The notes under the pieces were generated by a model. It saw only the letters and a program-made list of their open reading frames with translations. It was not told the origin of the DNA and searched no databases. 64,000 nt of DNA from CAYPNP01 sp964412195 (GTDB taxonomy: Bacteria; Acidobacteriota; JAAYUB01). Below are positions 34,484 through 43,588 of this stretch, piece by piece; positions within the stretch are counted from its first letter, which is position 1, and every line of letters begins with the position of its first letter. A program made the translations under genes and the position numbers. Location of the stretch: the NCBI GenBank assembly GCA_964412195.1, contig CAYPNP010000020.1, forward strand, positions 17,181-81,180, written 5' to 3'.

Positions 34484-35423
34484 GCCGCCCATCCGGGTCG
34501 GCACCCGGGGCAGCCTCCTGGCCCTCACCCAGACCCGGCAATTCATCGAACGCCTGCGGGCGCTCCGGCCGGAGCAGGCCGTCGAGGAAGTGATCATCAA
34601 GACCAAGGGCGATATCATTCAGGACGTCCCCCTGTCCAAGATCGGCGACAAGGGGCTCTTCACGAAGGAAATCGAGCAGGCCCTTCTGTCCGGCGCCGTC
34701 GACCTGGGCGTCCACTCCATGAAGGACATGCCCGGCCGCCTGCCGGAGGGCCTGGGATTTGGCGTGATCCCGGAGCGGGTGGACGCGCGCGACGCCTTCC
34801 TTTCCCTGCACTGGCCGGACCTGCGCGCCCTGCCGGAAGGCGCGCGGGTGGGCACCAGCTCGCTGCGGCGCCGGGCGCAACTTCTGCGCCTCCGGCCGGA
34901 TCTTACGATCGGGGATCTGCGAGGAAACGTGGACACGCGGTTGCGCAAGCTGCAGGAAGGCGGGTACGACGCCATCATCCTCGCCGCGGCGGGCCTGACC
35001 CGCCTGGGCAAGGGCGCCGCCATCACCTGCCATGTCCCGGTGGAAGAGATGGTCCCCGCCGTGGGACAGGGCGTGCTGGCGATCGAGATCCGGGATGGCG
35101 ACGACGCGCTCCGGGACCTCCTGGCGCCGCTCCACCACGGGCCCACGGCCCTGGCCGTCGCCGCGGAACGGGCGTTCCTGATCGAGCTGGAAGGGGGCTG
35201 CCAGGTCCCGATGGCCGCCCACGCCACCCTTCGGGGCGGCCGGTTGCGGATGGACGCCATGATCGCCTCCCTCGACGGCCGGTCCGTGTACTCCCGCTCC
35301 GCGGACAGCGCCCTGGCGGAGGCAGACGCCCGCGCGATGGGCGTGCAGACCGCCCGGGCCCTCCTGGAGATGGGCGGCGCGGAGATCCTCAAATTGATCA
35401 AGGAAGGAGGCCTGCTGCCATGA
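34470..35423 (+). CDS. hemC: Porphobilinogen deaminase (hydroxymethylbilane synthase)
   Basis: The 317-residue product has IRVGTRGSLLALTQT, HSMKDMP, GTSSLRRRAQL, and the dipyrromethane-cofactor cysteine in LEGGCQVPMAA. It polymerises four porphobilinogens to hydroxymethylbilane. It overlaps hemA by 14 bp and its stop overlaps the next gene by 4 bp, indicating tight translational coupling. Confidence 0.96.
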   Translation: MKRNKPPIRVGTRGSLLALTQTRQFIERLRALRPEQAVEEVIIKTKGDIIQDVPLSKIGDKGLFTKEIEQALLSGAVDLGVHSMKDMPGRLPEGLGFGVIPERVDARDAFLSLHWPDLRALPEGARVGTSSLRRRAQLLRLRPDLTIGDLRGNVDTRLRKLQEGGYDAIILAAAGLTRLGKGAAITCHVPVEEMVPAVGQGVLAIEIRDGDDALRDLLAPLHHGPTALAVAAERAFLIELEGGCQVPMAAHATLRGGRLRMDAMIASLDGRSVYSRSADSALAEADARAMGVQTARALLEMGGAEILKLIKEGGLLP

Positions 35424-36319
35424 AGAGCCGACTGTGGTTGCTGGTCCTGCTCGTCGCCGCCGCCGGATTCTGGATCCCCGCCAAGCAGAAGAAGGCGGTC
35501 ATCCTCCCGGACTACGCGAAGCTGATGAAGATCCAGAAGGAGCAGCAGCGGAGCTTCACGTTCATGCCAGGAGGCCGGCTCAACATCAACACCGCCTTCA
35601 TGGGCAACGTCACCATCGAGGGATGGGACAAGCCCCGCATCCGCGTGGACGCCACCATCAACGCCTGGGGCAACGACAACGACGAATTGATCAAGAATAT
35701 CGAGGCGATCGCGCCGGAATTCTCCAAGAGCCAGACCGATCTCAGCCTCGTCACGCAGCACCCGGCGGACTTCGTGCTCGGCTCCATCGACTACCGCATC
35801 ATGGTGCCGCGGTTCCGGACCGACATCAAGATCAAGTCGAACCGCGGCTTCATCTCCATCAAGGACGTGAACGGCTGGCTGGAGGGCGACACCCAGACCG
35901 GATACATCTCGCTGGTCAAGCTCCGCGGGTACGTCTCCATGAAAACGGCGCAGGGCGACATCCTCATCCAGCTTGACGGCACCCGCTGGGAGGGGCTTTC
36001 CATGAACGCCATCACCCAGCAGGGAGACGTCAAGGTGCTCATGCCCACCGAGTACAACACGGACCTCACCCTGATCAGCCTCATCGGCGAGGTCGTCATC
36101 GACTATCCCGTCTTCCAGATCAACGAGCAGGACATCGCCCTGGTCCCGGTACAGAAGAAACAGGGCATGTACCTCAACCAGCGGGTCCGGGACGGCGGGC
36201 ATCCGGTCACCGCCGAGACCGACAACGGCACCGCCAAACTGATCAAGTACGACCCCAACCTGGAGATCGTGGCCCCGCCGGCGCCCGAGAAATCCCAGGG
36301 CCCAGGAGGACCGAAGTGA
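35420..36319 (+). CDS. Predicted surface/periplasmic beta-rich protein (DUF4097-like)
   Basis: The 299-residue product has a signal peptide or anchor (WLLVLLVAAAGFWI) and a repetitive beta-strand pattern (GRLNINTAFMGNVTIEGWD; IKSNRGFISIKDVNGWLEGDTQTGYISL) like DUF4097 adhesin-like beta-helix proteins. Its role is unknown. It is coupled to hemC (ATGA overlap) and to hutH (GTGA overlap), which places it in the hem operon; that position looks accidental rather than functional. Confidence 0.65.
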   Translation: MKSRLWLLVLLVAAAGFWIPAKQKKAVILPDYAKLMKIQKEQQRSFTFMPGGRLNINTAFMGNVTIEGWDKPRIRVDATINAWGNDNDELIKNIEAIAPEFSKSQTDLSLVTQHPADFVLGSIDYRIMVPRFRTDIKIKSNRGFISIKDVNGWLEGDTQTGYISLVKLRGYVSMKTAQGDILIQLDGTRWEGLSMNAITQQGDVKVLMPTEYNTDLTLISLIGEVVIDYPVFQINEQDIALVPVQKKQGMYLNQRVRDGGHPVTAETDNGTAKLIKYDPNLEIVAPPAPEKSQGPGGPK

Positions 36320-37830
36320 CGCCACCGCCCATCCCCATCGACGGGGAGCACCTCACCATCCCCCAAGTCAACCGGGCCGCCCGCGGCCGCTTCCCCGTGG
36401 AGTGGCCCGCCGCATCCCGGGAGAAAGTGGTCCGCGCCCGCGCCCTGATCGACCGCTGCGTCTCCGAAGACCGGGTGGTCTACGGCGTGACCACGGGCTT
36501 CGGCAAGCTCAGCTCCGTGCGCATCGACACCGCCCAGCTGGCAGAGCTGCAGGCCAACCTGATCCGCTCGCACGCCGCCGGGGTCGGCCGCCCCCTCGGC
36601 CCCGAGGAGACCCGCGCGGCCCTGCTGATCCGGGCCAACGTCCTGTCGAAGGGGTTCTCCGGTGTCCGGCCGGCGGTGATCGAGACGCTGGTGGCGATGC
36701 TCAACCGGAACGTGCTCCCCGCGGTCCCGGAGAAAGGCTCCGTCGGGGCCAGCGGGGACCTGGCGCCCTCGGCCCACATCGCCCTGGTGCTCATGGGCGA
36801 GGGCGAGGCCCTGTACGACGGCGCCGTCCTGCCCGGGGCGGAAGCCATGCGGCGGGCCGGCATCCCCACCCTGGCCTTCGGGGCGAAGGAGGGCCTGGCC
36901 GTCCTCAACGGGACGCATGTCATGGCCGCCCTCGGCTGCCTCCTCCTCGACGACATCGACTACCTGGCGGACTGCGCCGACATGGTGGCGGCCCTGAGCA
37001 CCGACGCCATGTGGGGGACGGACCAGCACTTCGACGGGAAGATCCACCGCGTCCGGCCCCACCCCGGCCAGGCGCGCTCCGCGGAGTCCATGCGACTCTG
37101 GATGGCCGGCAGCGAGATCCGGGAGTCGCACCTTCAATGCGACCGCGTCCAGGACGCCTACTCGATGCGGTGCACCCCCCAGGTCCACGGGGCGGTGCGG
37201 GACACCGCCGACCACGCGCGGCGCGTCCTGGAGCGGGAGATCAACAGCGCCACCGACAACCCCCTCGTGTTCGCCGCCGAGGGGGAAGTCATCTCCGGCG
37301 GAAACTTCCACGGCGAGCCGCTGGCCTTCATCTTCGACTTCCTGGGTATCGCCGCCGCGGAACTGGGCGGGATCTCGGAGCGCCGCACCGAGCGCATGGT
37401 CAACCCGGACCTCAGCGGGCTGCCGGCCTTCCTGGCGCGGGAACCCGGGCTGAACTCCGGTTTCATGATCGCCCAGCTCACGGCGGTGGCGCTCCTGGGA
37501 GAGAACAAGATCCTGGCCCACCCGGCCTCGGTAGACTCCCTGCCCACCAGCGCCAACAAGGAAGACCACGTCAGCATGGGCATGACCGCCGCCCTCAAGC
37601 TGCGGCAGATCGTCGAAAACCTGCGCCACGTGCTGGCCATCGAGCTGCTGGTCGCCTGCCAGGCCGTCGACTTCCACCGCCCGGCGCGGACCTCGCCCGC
37701 CCTCGAAGCGGTCCACGCGGCCGTCCGCCATCACGTCCCCTTCATGGAGAAGGACCGCCACGTCGGCGCCGACATCGCGGCGGTGGCCGGCCTGATCCGC
37801 GACCGGAAGCTGCCGCTGGCCCGGGCTTGA
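36316..37830 (+). CDS. hutH: Histidine ammonia-lyase
   Basis: The 504-residue product has the MIO prosthetic-group tripeptide ASG in GSVGASGDLAPSAH, GVTTGFGKL near the N-terminus, and NPLVF and SMGMTAALK. It deaminates histidine to urocanate. A GTG start with AGGAGG 7 bp upstream overlaps the previous stop. No hutU, hutI or other catabolic genes are nearby, so the pathway must be encoded elsewhere or the enzyme is a related aromatic ammonia-lyase; the motif set favours histidine. Confidence 0.9.
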   Translation: MTPPPIPIDGEHLTIPQVNRAARGRFPVEWPAASREKVVRARALIDRCVSEDRVVYGVTTGFGKLSSVRIDTAQLAELQANLIRSHAAGVGRPLGPEETRAALLIRANVLSKGFSGVRPAVIETLVAMLNRNVLPAVPEKGSVGASGDLAPSAHIALVLMGEGEALYDGAVLPGAEAMRRAGIPTLAFGAKEGLAVLNGTHVMAALGCLLLDDIDYLADCADMVAALSTDAMWGTDQHFDGKIHRVRPHPGQARSAESMRLWMAGSEIRESHLQCDRVQDAYSMRCTPQVHGAVRDTADHARRVLEREINSATDNPLVFAAEGEVISGGNFHGEPLAFIFDFLGIAAAELGGISERRTERMVNPDLSGLPAFLAREPGLNSGFMIAQLTAVALLGENKILAHPASVDSLPTSANKEDHVSMGMTAALKLRQIVENLRHVLAIELLVACQAVDFHRPARTSPALEAVHAAVRHHVPFMEKDRHVGADIAAVAGLIRDRKLPLARA

Positions 37831-37884
37831 AACTATTCCGCCGGCACGCGATCTTTCCGTGTGAAAGGAGTGCACGAACCGACC

Positions 37885-38277
37885 ATGTGGGAATTGAGCA
37901 TCCGCACGGACTTTTCGGCCGCCCACCAGCTCCGCGAGTACGAAGGCATCTGCGAGCGGCTGCACGGCCACAACTGGACGGTGGAGATCACCGTCCGCTG
38001 CCGCCGGCTCGACCATCGGGGCATTGCGCTGGATTTCAAGGACCTGCAGGCCGCCGCAAGCGAAGTCCTGGCGGAGCTGGACCACTCCCTGCTCAACGAG
38101 CTGCCGGCCTTCGCCAGCCAGAACCCGTCTGCCGAGAACATCGCCCGCCACATCTTTCGGGGCATGGCCGACCGGATGGCGGATCACGGGGCCCGCGTCC
38201 GGAAGGTGGTCGTACACGAAACGCCGGGGTGCTCCGCGGCCTACCTGGAGGAGGACGATGGACCGCCGGCGTCGTAG
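37885..38277 (+). CDS. queD: 6-carboxy-tetrahydropterin synthase (QueD/PTPS family)
   Basis: The 130-residue product has the zinc histidines and catalytic residues of PTPS: SAAHQL, CERLHGHNW, and the late HETPG. In queuosine synthesis it makes 6-carboxy-tetrahydropterin from dihydroneopterin triphosphate. The ATG at 37885 starts MWELSIRTDF; the frame extends upstream to a GTG at 37861, but AAAGGAG there fits this ATG or the GTG at 37873. Its end overlaps queC by 20 bp. Confidence 0.88.
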   Translation: MWELSIRTDFSAAHQLREYEGICERLHGHNWTVEITVRCRRLDHRGIALDFKDLQAAASEVLAELDHSLLNELPAFASQNPSAENIARHIFRGMADRMADHGARVRKVVVHETPGCSAAYLEEDDGPPAS

Positions 38278-38953
38278 CATCGCCTGCATCAGCGGCGGCA
38301 TGGACAGCGCCGTCAGCGCGACCGTGGCCGCCCGGGAGTCCGGGGAATTGTTCGGCCTGCACGCCAACTACGGCCAGCGGACCGAGTCCCGCGAACTGGA
38401 TTGCTTCCACCGCCTCTGCGACCGGCTCGGCGCGCGGGGCCGCCTGGTGGCCGATCTTTCCTTCCTGGGCGCCATCGGGGGATCCTCCCTGACCGATCCT
38501 GCGCTGCCGGTGGAAAAGGCCGACCTGGGCCGGACCGGCATCCCGTCGTCTTACGTCCCTTTCCGGAACGCCCACCTCCTCGCCTGCGCGGTGAGCTGGG
38601 CGGAAGTCATCGGCGCGGAGGCGGTCTACTTCGGCGCGGTGGCCGAGGACAGCTCGGGCTACCCCGATTGCCAGCCCCGCTTCTACCAGCTGTTCCAGGA
38701 GCTGGCCGACGCCGGCACGCGCCCGGAAACCCGGATCCAGATCGTCACCCCGGTGATCGGTCTCTCCAAGCGGGCCATCGTCGAGCTGGGCCGGCAGCTG
38801 GGCACTCCGTTCGAGCTGACCTGGTCCTGCTACCAGTCCGGCGACGTGGCCTGCGGCGACTGCGACAGCTGCGCCCTGCGGCTGCGGGGATTCCAGCAGG
38901 CGGGAGTAGTGGATCCCCTGCCCTATAAAAAGGTGTTCCGAGATGATGAGTAG
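38258..38953 (+). CDS. queC: 7-cyano-7-deazaguanine synthase
   Basis: The 231-residue product has the PP-loop SGGMDS near the N-terminus, HANYGQRTESRE, and the zinc cysteines of CGDCDSC. It converts carboxy-deazaguanine to preQ0. GGAGGAGG lies 4-9 bp upstream of the ATG and the gene overlaps queD. queE (radical SAM) and queF are not in the window. Confidence 0.93.
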   Translation: MDRRRRSIACISGGMDSAVSATVAARESGELFGLHANYGQRTESRELDCFHRLCDRLGARGRLVADLSFLGAIGGSSLTDPALPVEKADLGRTGIPSSYVPFRNAHLLACAVSWAEVIGAEAVYFGAVAEDSSGYPDCQPRFYQLFQELADAGTRPETRIQIVTPVIGLSKRAIVELGRQLGTPFELTWSCYQSGDVACGDCDSCALRLRGFQQAGVVDPLPYKKVFRDDE

Positions 38954-38956
38954 TTG

Positions 38957-38962
38957 TATAAT
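38957..38962 (+). promoter_or_regulatory. Candidate -10 box upstream of TPR gene
   Basis: A perfect TATAAT, 34 bp before the ATG of the TPR protein; no good -35 box is visible, so readthrough from queC is an alternative. Confidence 0.3.
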
Positions 38963-38996
38963 TCAATCTTTCAATAGCATTGGAAGGAGGCCCTTC

Positions 38997-40034
38997 ATGA
39001 AATCGTACCGCAAACTTCTGGCGATGTGCCTGGCAACCCTGCTCCTGGTCGTGCTCGCTTCCACGCTGGCAATGGCCGTGACCACATACGTGATCCGCGG
39101 CAAGGTGACCGACGCCAAGACCAGCCAGGGGATCCAGGGAGCGGAGATCAACTTCCGGCACCTGGAAACGAACCTGAAGTACAAGTGCAAGTCCGGCAAG
39201 GACGGCAGTTACATGTACCGGTTGCCGTGGGGCCCCTATCATGTCACGGTCGAGATGCAGGGCTACGTGCCCCAGGAAATTGTCAATGTCCGGCCTCCTG
39301 CGGAAGGTGACGAGACGGTCCAGAATTGGAACCTGGAGCCCGGCGAGGGCGTGCTGGCCTCCAAGCTGACCAAGGAGCAGCGGGAGCAGCTCGCGGCGAA
39401 TGCCGAAGAGATCAAGCGCCAAAAGGAAGAGTACGAGAAGTTCAAGAAGATGTCCGGGGAGATGAAGGCGCTCTTTGACGAAGCCATCACCCTGAAGAAC
39501 TCCGGCGAGATCGACGCCGCCATGGAAAAGCTGAACAAGGCCCTGGAGATGGACCCCAAGCAGCCCAACATCCTCGCCCACCTCGCCGATTGCTACTTCC
39601 AGAAGGGCCAGCTCGACCTCTCCGTCGAGACCTACAAGAAGGCGATCGAGATCAATCCGCTGGACGCCAACATCCATACCAACCTGGGCAACGTGTACGT
39701 GAAGAAGGGGATGATCCCCGAAGCCCAGGCGGAGTTCGACCAGGCCGTCAAGGCCGACCCGGCCCACGCCGACATCAACTATTACAACATCGGCGTGGTC
39801 ATGATGAACGCCGGCAAGTACGATGAGGCCGGGACAGCCTTCAAGAACTCGGTCGAAGCCAACCCCAACTACGCTCCGTCGCGGTACCAGTACGCCATGT
39901 GCCTGGTGAACAAGGCCCAGTACGCCGAGGCGGTGGCCGAGATGGAAACCTACCTGAAGCTGGCCCCGAACGGGGAATACGCCCCGCTGGTCAAGCAGAT
40001 GATGCCGGAATTGAAGAAGCTAGTCGGAAAATAG
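38997..40034 (+). CDS. Secreted TPR protein with N-terminal carboxypeptidase-regulatory-like domain
   Basis: The 345-residue product has a signal peptide (LLAMCLATLLLVVLASTLAMA). An immunoglobulin-like CarboxypepD_reg domain follows (VIRGKVTDAKTSQGIQGAEI, GPYHVTVEMQGY). A charged linker, then four or more TPR units (AMEKLNKALEMDPKQPNILAHLADCYFQKG; ANIHTNLGNVYVKKGM) complete it. AAGGAGG lies just before the ATG. It is probably periplasmic and scaffolds other proteins. The 3' end overlaps the HEAT-repeat gene by 15 bp. Confidence 0.8.
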   Translation: MKSYRKLLAMCLATLLLVVLASTLAMAVTTYVIRGKVTDAKTSQGIQGAEINFRHLETNLKYKCKSGKDGSYMYRLPWGPYHVTVEMQGYVPQEIVNVRPPAEGDETVQNWNLEPGEGVLASKLTKEQREQLAANAEEIKRQKEEYEKFKKMSGEMKALFDEAITLKNSGEIDAAMEKLNKALEMDPKQPNILAHLADCYFQKGQLDLSVETYKKAIEINPLDANIHTNLGNVYVKKGMIPEAQAEFDQAVKADPAHADINYYNIGVVMMNAGKYDEAGTAFKNSVEANPNYAPSRYQYAMCLVNKAQYAEAVAEMETYLKLAPNGEYAPLVKQMMPELKKLVGK

Positions 40035-40724
40035 ATCGGCCGCGCGCCGGCACCCGATGTCGGCCAGGCTCTCCAGCGCGGAGAGCAACGCGTGTTGGAC
40101 ATACAGGTTGCTGTCCTTGAAAAGGGACAGCAACCTTTCGAATATCGGGTCGGGCAGATCGTTGGGACGGTGCCAGAATGCCGTGGCGATGTTGGACACC
40201 GCGTGGGCCCGGACCAGGAAATCCTCGTTCCCCAGCAGTTCCACCAGCAGCTCCAGCGACTTCTTCCCGCCCTGCTGGGCGATGGCTCCCAGCGTATCGA
40301 TGATGATGACCTGCCGCTTGCGCCGGAAGTTGTCGCGGGGCAGCCGGCGGCGGAACAACTCCGCCAAGTGCGGCGAGGCAGCGTCGTCGCCGATCTCGCC
40401 GACGGCGTCCAGGAGGGTGCCCTGGAACTTCTGGCTGCCCTGACCGCGGCAGACCGCCGGATCGCCCAGCTTCTCAAACAGCCAAGGCAGGGTGTCCCGG
40501 CATCCGAGGGCGGCCAGTCCGCAGACCGCCAGTTCCTCCCGGCAGCGATTGCCGGAGAAGAGCATCTCCCGCAGCACCGGCAGCGCCCGCCGGTCCTTGG
40601 ACACGCCCAGCCTGGGCAGGAGTTGGTAGCATTCGTCCAGCCGGCCGGCGCGAAGGACTTCCAGGCAGTGGGTGATGAGCTGATCGTCGGAAGATGGGTG
40701 GGACCGGGACCGGGATTTGGTCAT
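40020..40724 (-). CDS. HEAT-repeat protein
   Basis: The 234-residue cytosolic product is built from HEAT-like alpha hairpins (ALPVLREMLFSGNRCREELAVCGLAAL; LLVELLGNEDFLVRAHAVSNIATAF; DSNLYVQHALLSALESLADIG). Such repeats bind partner proteins or phycobiliprotein-like ligands; function here is unknown. It converges on the TPR gene, overlapping it by 15 bp. Confidence 0.75.
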   Translation of the reverse strand: MTKSRSRSHPSSDDQLITHCLEVLRAGRLDECYQLLPRLGVSKDRRALPVLREMLFSGNRCREELAVCGLAALGCRDTLPWLFEKLGDPAVCRGQGSQKFQGTLLDAVGEIGDDAASPHLAELFRRRLPRDNFRRKRQVIIIDTLGAIAQQGGKKSLELLVELLGNEDFLVRAHAVSNIATAFWHRPNDLPDPIFERLLSLFKDSNLYVQHALLSALESLADIGCRRAADLFSD

Positions 40725-40841
40725 CTACAAGCTCTCCGCCGTAAACCTCGGTCTGAAATCTTAGAATCAATCTCCAGCCAAGTCAAGCGGTAACCTCACG
40801 CCGGGCGGACTTCGGAGATCGGATATCAGACTTCGGCGTGG

Positions 40842-41038
40842 ATGTCGAGGCTTGGGGCTCGGGGCTTGGGGCTCGGGGCTTGGGGCTCGGGGCAAAGGGC
40901 TCGACGTTCGGGGCCCGGGACTTCAGACTTCGGTCATCGGTCATCGGTCTTCTGTCATCAGGCTCCAGTCGCCGGTTCCCAGTCCCCGGTCGCCGGTCAT
41001 CAGTTACCGGTCACCCGTCACCGGCCACCGGTCAGATT
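40842..41038. repeat. Low-complexity intergenic repeats
   Basis: Within a gene-free stretch (40725-41050) there are three near-perfect 14 bp units of GGGGCTCGGGGCTT (about 40855-40900). These are followed by degenerate ACCGGTC/GGTCATC motifs to 41038. No gene or RNA structure is recognised. Confidence 0.7.
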
Positions 41039-41050
41039 GCAACAAACCGG

Positions 41051-41079
41051 TTGACAACCGGGGGCCCGATGTCTATCAT
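41051..41079 (+). promoter_or_regulatory. Promoter of rpsT
   Basis: Perfect TTGACA (41051-41056), 17 bp, TATCAT (41074-41079), 35 bp before the ATG. Confidence 0.7.
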
Positions 41080-41113
41080 AGGCGGTCTTACTACGCGTAT
41101 GAGGTAATAAGGA

Positions 41114-41476
41114 ATGGCCCATCACAAAGCAGCACTCAAGAGCATCCGGCAGGACCAGCGCCGCACCGAGCGGAACCGGTACTTCAAGACCACCATGCGG
41201 ACGAGCGTCAAGCAGGTCCGGAACCTGTTGGCTGACAACAAGGTCGACGAGGCCAAGGAGCTTTTGCCGAAGACCTTCAGCACGATCGACCAGTGCGTGA
41301 CCAAGAGGATCATCCACAAGAACACCGCCGCGCGGTACAAGTCCCGGCTGACCACCGCCGTTGCCGAACATCGCCCCGAAGCCAAGCCGGCCAAACCGGC
41401 CAAGGCCGCCAAGCCCAAGACCACCCGGGCCGCCAAGCCGAAGGCGCCGAAGGCCGAGAAGCCGGCCGAGGAGTAG
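41114..41476 (+). CDS. rpsT: Small ribosomal subunit protein bS20
   Basis: The 120-residue product begins AHHKAALKSIRQDQRRTERNR, the S20 signature, and binds 16S rRNA. Typical S20 is about 85-90 residues; here a ~30-residue C-terminal tail of alanine, lysine and proline (AKPAKPAKAAKPK, then AKPKAPKAEKPAEE) is added. It has its own promoter, and a tRNA-Gly gene follows 52 bp downstream. Confidence 0.94.
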   Translation: MAHHKAALKSIRQDQRRTERNRYFKTTMRTSVKQVRNLLADNKVDEAKELLPKTFSTIDQCVTKRIIHKNTAARYKSRLTTAVAEHRPEAKPAKPAKAAKPKTTRAAKPKAPKAEKPAEE

Positions 41477-41528
41477 TTCTCTCCCGGGGGGCGTGGGCTC
41501 CCGTTGGCATGATCTTTCCAATCACCGG

Positions 41529-41604
41529 GCGGGCGTAGCTCAGCTGGTAGAGCATCGGCTTCCCAAGCCGAGGGTCGCGGGTCCGAATCCCGTCGCCCGC
41601 TCCA
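41529..41604 (+). tRNA. tRNA-Gly (anticodon CCC)
   Basis: Cloverleaf with GCGGGCG acceptor paired to CGCCCGC, D arm GCTC-AGCTGGTA-GAGC, anticodon stem TCGGC/GCCGA with loop TTCCCAA (anticodon at 41562-41564), and T arm with GTCCGAATC. CCA is encoded. It reads GGG codons. Confidence 0.95.
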
Positions 41605-41610
41605 GACACA

Positions 41611-41640
41611 AAGGCTTCCAGATCAGTGGAAGCCTTTTTT
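41611..41640 (+). terminator. Terminator after tRNA-Gly
   Basis: AAGGCTTCCA-GATCAG-TGGAAGCCTT stem-loop followed by T residues. Confidence 0.85.
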
Positions 41641-41872
41641 ATTTCTGGTACCTGCACCGGCCGCCCTGACCGGAGGGTCACAAATTCCCTTGTTGATGCT
41701 GGCGGCTGGATGATGAGAAAAGTGCGCATACTGCCACGGCAATTCGGCCCGACAGAGTCGGAGGGTGAGTCGGACGCTACTCACGGAGACGGTCCGGTGG
41801 TATCATGGGACGATCGGCGGGCCCTTCTTCAAAGAAGGCCGCCCGTGGCAGAATTGCCGAATGGAGAGGTAC

Positions 41873-43507
41873 ATGCAACTCTACAACAGGATTTGTCTTC
41901 CGATCATCCTGGTCGCTCTCGGTTCGGCCGGGGCGGCCCTCGGCTGCACGAACCTGCTGGTGACCCGGGGCGCTTCCGCCGACGGGTCGGTGATCATCAC
42001 CTACACGGTGGATGGCGAGTTCCACCCGCGCCTGCGTTACATCCCGGCCGCCGACCACGTTCCGGGCGAGATGTACGAGATCAGGGGCCGGGATGGATCG
42101 ACCCAGCTGGCGATCCCCCAGGTCCCGCACACGTACGCCGTCTGCGGCATCCTCAACGAGCATCAACTCGCCATCGGCGAGACCACCTTTGACGGCCGGC
42201 CCGAGCTGGAAAACAAGAAGGGCGGGCTCCATTACTGGATCCTGATGCAGCTCGCCCTCCAGCGGGCCCGCACCGCCCGCGAGGCGATCCAGGTCATGAC
42301 CGGCCTGGTCGACGCGTTTGGCTACCGCTCCACCGGCGAGTCCTTCTCCATCGCCGACCCGAACGAGGCCTGGATCCTCGAGATGATCGGTCCGGGCGAG
42401 GGCGGCCGGGGCGCCATCTGGGTGGCGGTGAAGGTGCCCGACGGCATGATCTCGGCCCACGCCAACAAATCCCGCATCGGTGCCTTTCCGCTCCATGACC
42501 CGGAGAACTGCCTCTATTCCGCCAACGTCATCGACTTCGCCGTCCAGAAGGGATATTTCAATCCCAAAACCGACGGGCCGTTCCGCTTCTGCGACGTGTA
42601 CTGCCCGGCCACGCCGCAGAAGCTGCGCTACACCGAAACCCGGGTCTGGTCGCTCTTCCGGCGGGCGGCCCCGTCCATGAACCTGTCCATGGACTACAAC
42701 CGCGGCGTGCCCGGGGCCCAGCCCTACCCCCTCTGGATCCAGCCCGACTCCAAGCTGACGGTGCCGGCCGTCATGGCGCTCATGCGCGACCATTACGAGG
42801 GGACCCCCCTGGATATGACGCGGGGCGTGGACGCCGGCCCCTTCGGCTCCCCGCTGCGGGCGCGTCCCATGACCTTCCAGGCCGATGGCCAGACCTACTC
42901 CTGGGAACGGCCGATTTCAACCCAGCAGACCGGCTGTTCCTTCATCGCCCACCTGCGCGCGTCGCTGCCCGACCCCGTGGGCGGCGTGCTCTGGTACGGC
43001 GTGGATGACACCGGCACGACCTGCTATTTCCCGCTCTACGCCGGCGTCCGGGCCGTGCCGCCGGCCTACACCCGCGGGGACCTGCAGCATTTCTCCTGGG
43101 ATTCGGCCTGGTGGGTGTTCAACCTGGTGGCCAACTACGCCCAGCTCAAGTTCTCCTACATGATCCAGGACATCGGAAAGGTCCAGCAGGAGCTGGAGGG
43201 CAACTTCCTCGCCCTCCAGCCGGCCGTCGAAAAGACCGCCCTGGACCTGCTGGCCACGGACCCCGACCGAGCCCGGCAGTTCTTGACCGACTACAGCGTC
43301 TCCGCCGGGGAGACGGTCTTCCGCCGCTGGCAGGAGCTGGGCGAGAAGCTGTTCACCAAGTACAACGACGGCTACGTCCAGGACGAAAACGGACGGCCCC
43401 AGGAGCCGGGCTATCCGGAAGACTGGCTGCGGGCGGTGATCAAGGACCGGCCCGAGCAGTTCAAGCTGCCGGCCGACGGGGTGGAGAAGAGCCCGACCAA
43501 CTATTGA
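41873..43507 (+). CDS. Secreted C69-family dipeptidase
   Basis: The 544-residue product has a signal peptide (ICLPIILVALGSAGAALG). Its cleavage would expose Cys25 as the N-terminal nucleophile in CTNLLVTRGASADGS, as in peptidase family C69 (PepD, Ntn-hydrolase). Other family landmarks are IGETTFDGR, DPNEAWILEMIG and HANKSRIG. It hydrolyses dipeptides or makes N-acyl transfers. GAGAGG lies 6 bp before ATG 41873; an upstream ATG at 41861 is less likely. It precedes the radical SAM gene by 81 bp. Confidence 0.87.
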   Translation: MQLYNRICLPIILVALGSAGAALGCTNLLVTRGASADGSVIITYTVDGEFHPRLRYIPAADHVPGEMYEIRGRDGSTQLAIPQVPHTYAVCGILNEHQLAIGETTFDGRPELENKKGGLHYWILMQLALQRARTAREAIQVMTGLVDAFGYRSTGESFSIADPNEAWILEMIGPGEGGRGAIWVAVKVPDGMISAHANKSRIGAFPLHDPENCLYSANVIDFAVQKGYFNPKTDGPFRFCDVYCPATPQKLRYTETRVWSLFRRAAPSMNLSMDYNRGVPGAQPYPLWIQPDSKLTVPAVMALMRDHYEGTPLDMTRGVDAGPFGSPLRARPMTFQADGQTYSWERPISTQQTGCSFIAHLRASLPDPVGGVLWYGVDDTGTTCYFPLYAGVRAVPPAYTRGDLQHFSWDSAWWVFNLVANYAQLKFSYMIQDIGKVQQELEGNFLALQPAVEKTALDLLATDPDRARQFLTDYSVSAGETVFRRWQELGEKLFTKYNDGYVQDENGRPQEPGYPEDWLRAVIKDRPEQFKLPADGVEKSPTNY

Positions 43508-43588
43508 CCCGCCGCGCCCCTGCCCTTCCGGACGGTCGGTAACCCGCCCACGCGATTCCGGAATCGAGGGGGCCGGAGATGGAGCGCC

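Noticed and set aside
43545..43588. Short palindrome CGATTCCGGAATCG before the radical SAM gene as a terminator
   Set aside because: No T-run and too close to the start codon; too weak to call.
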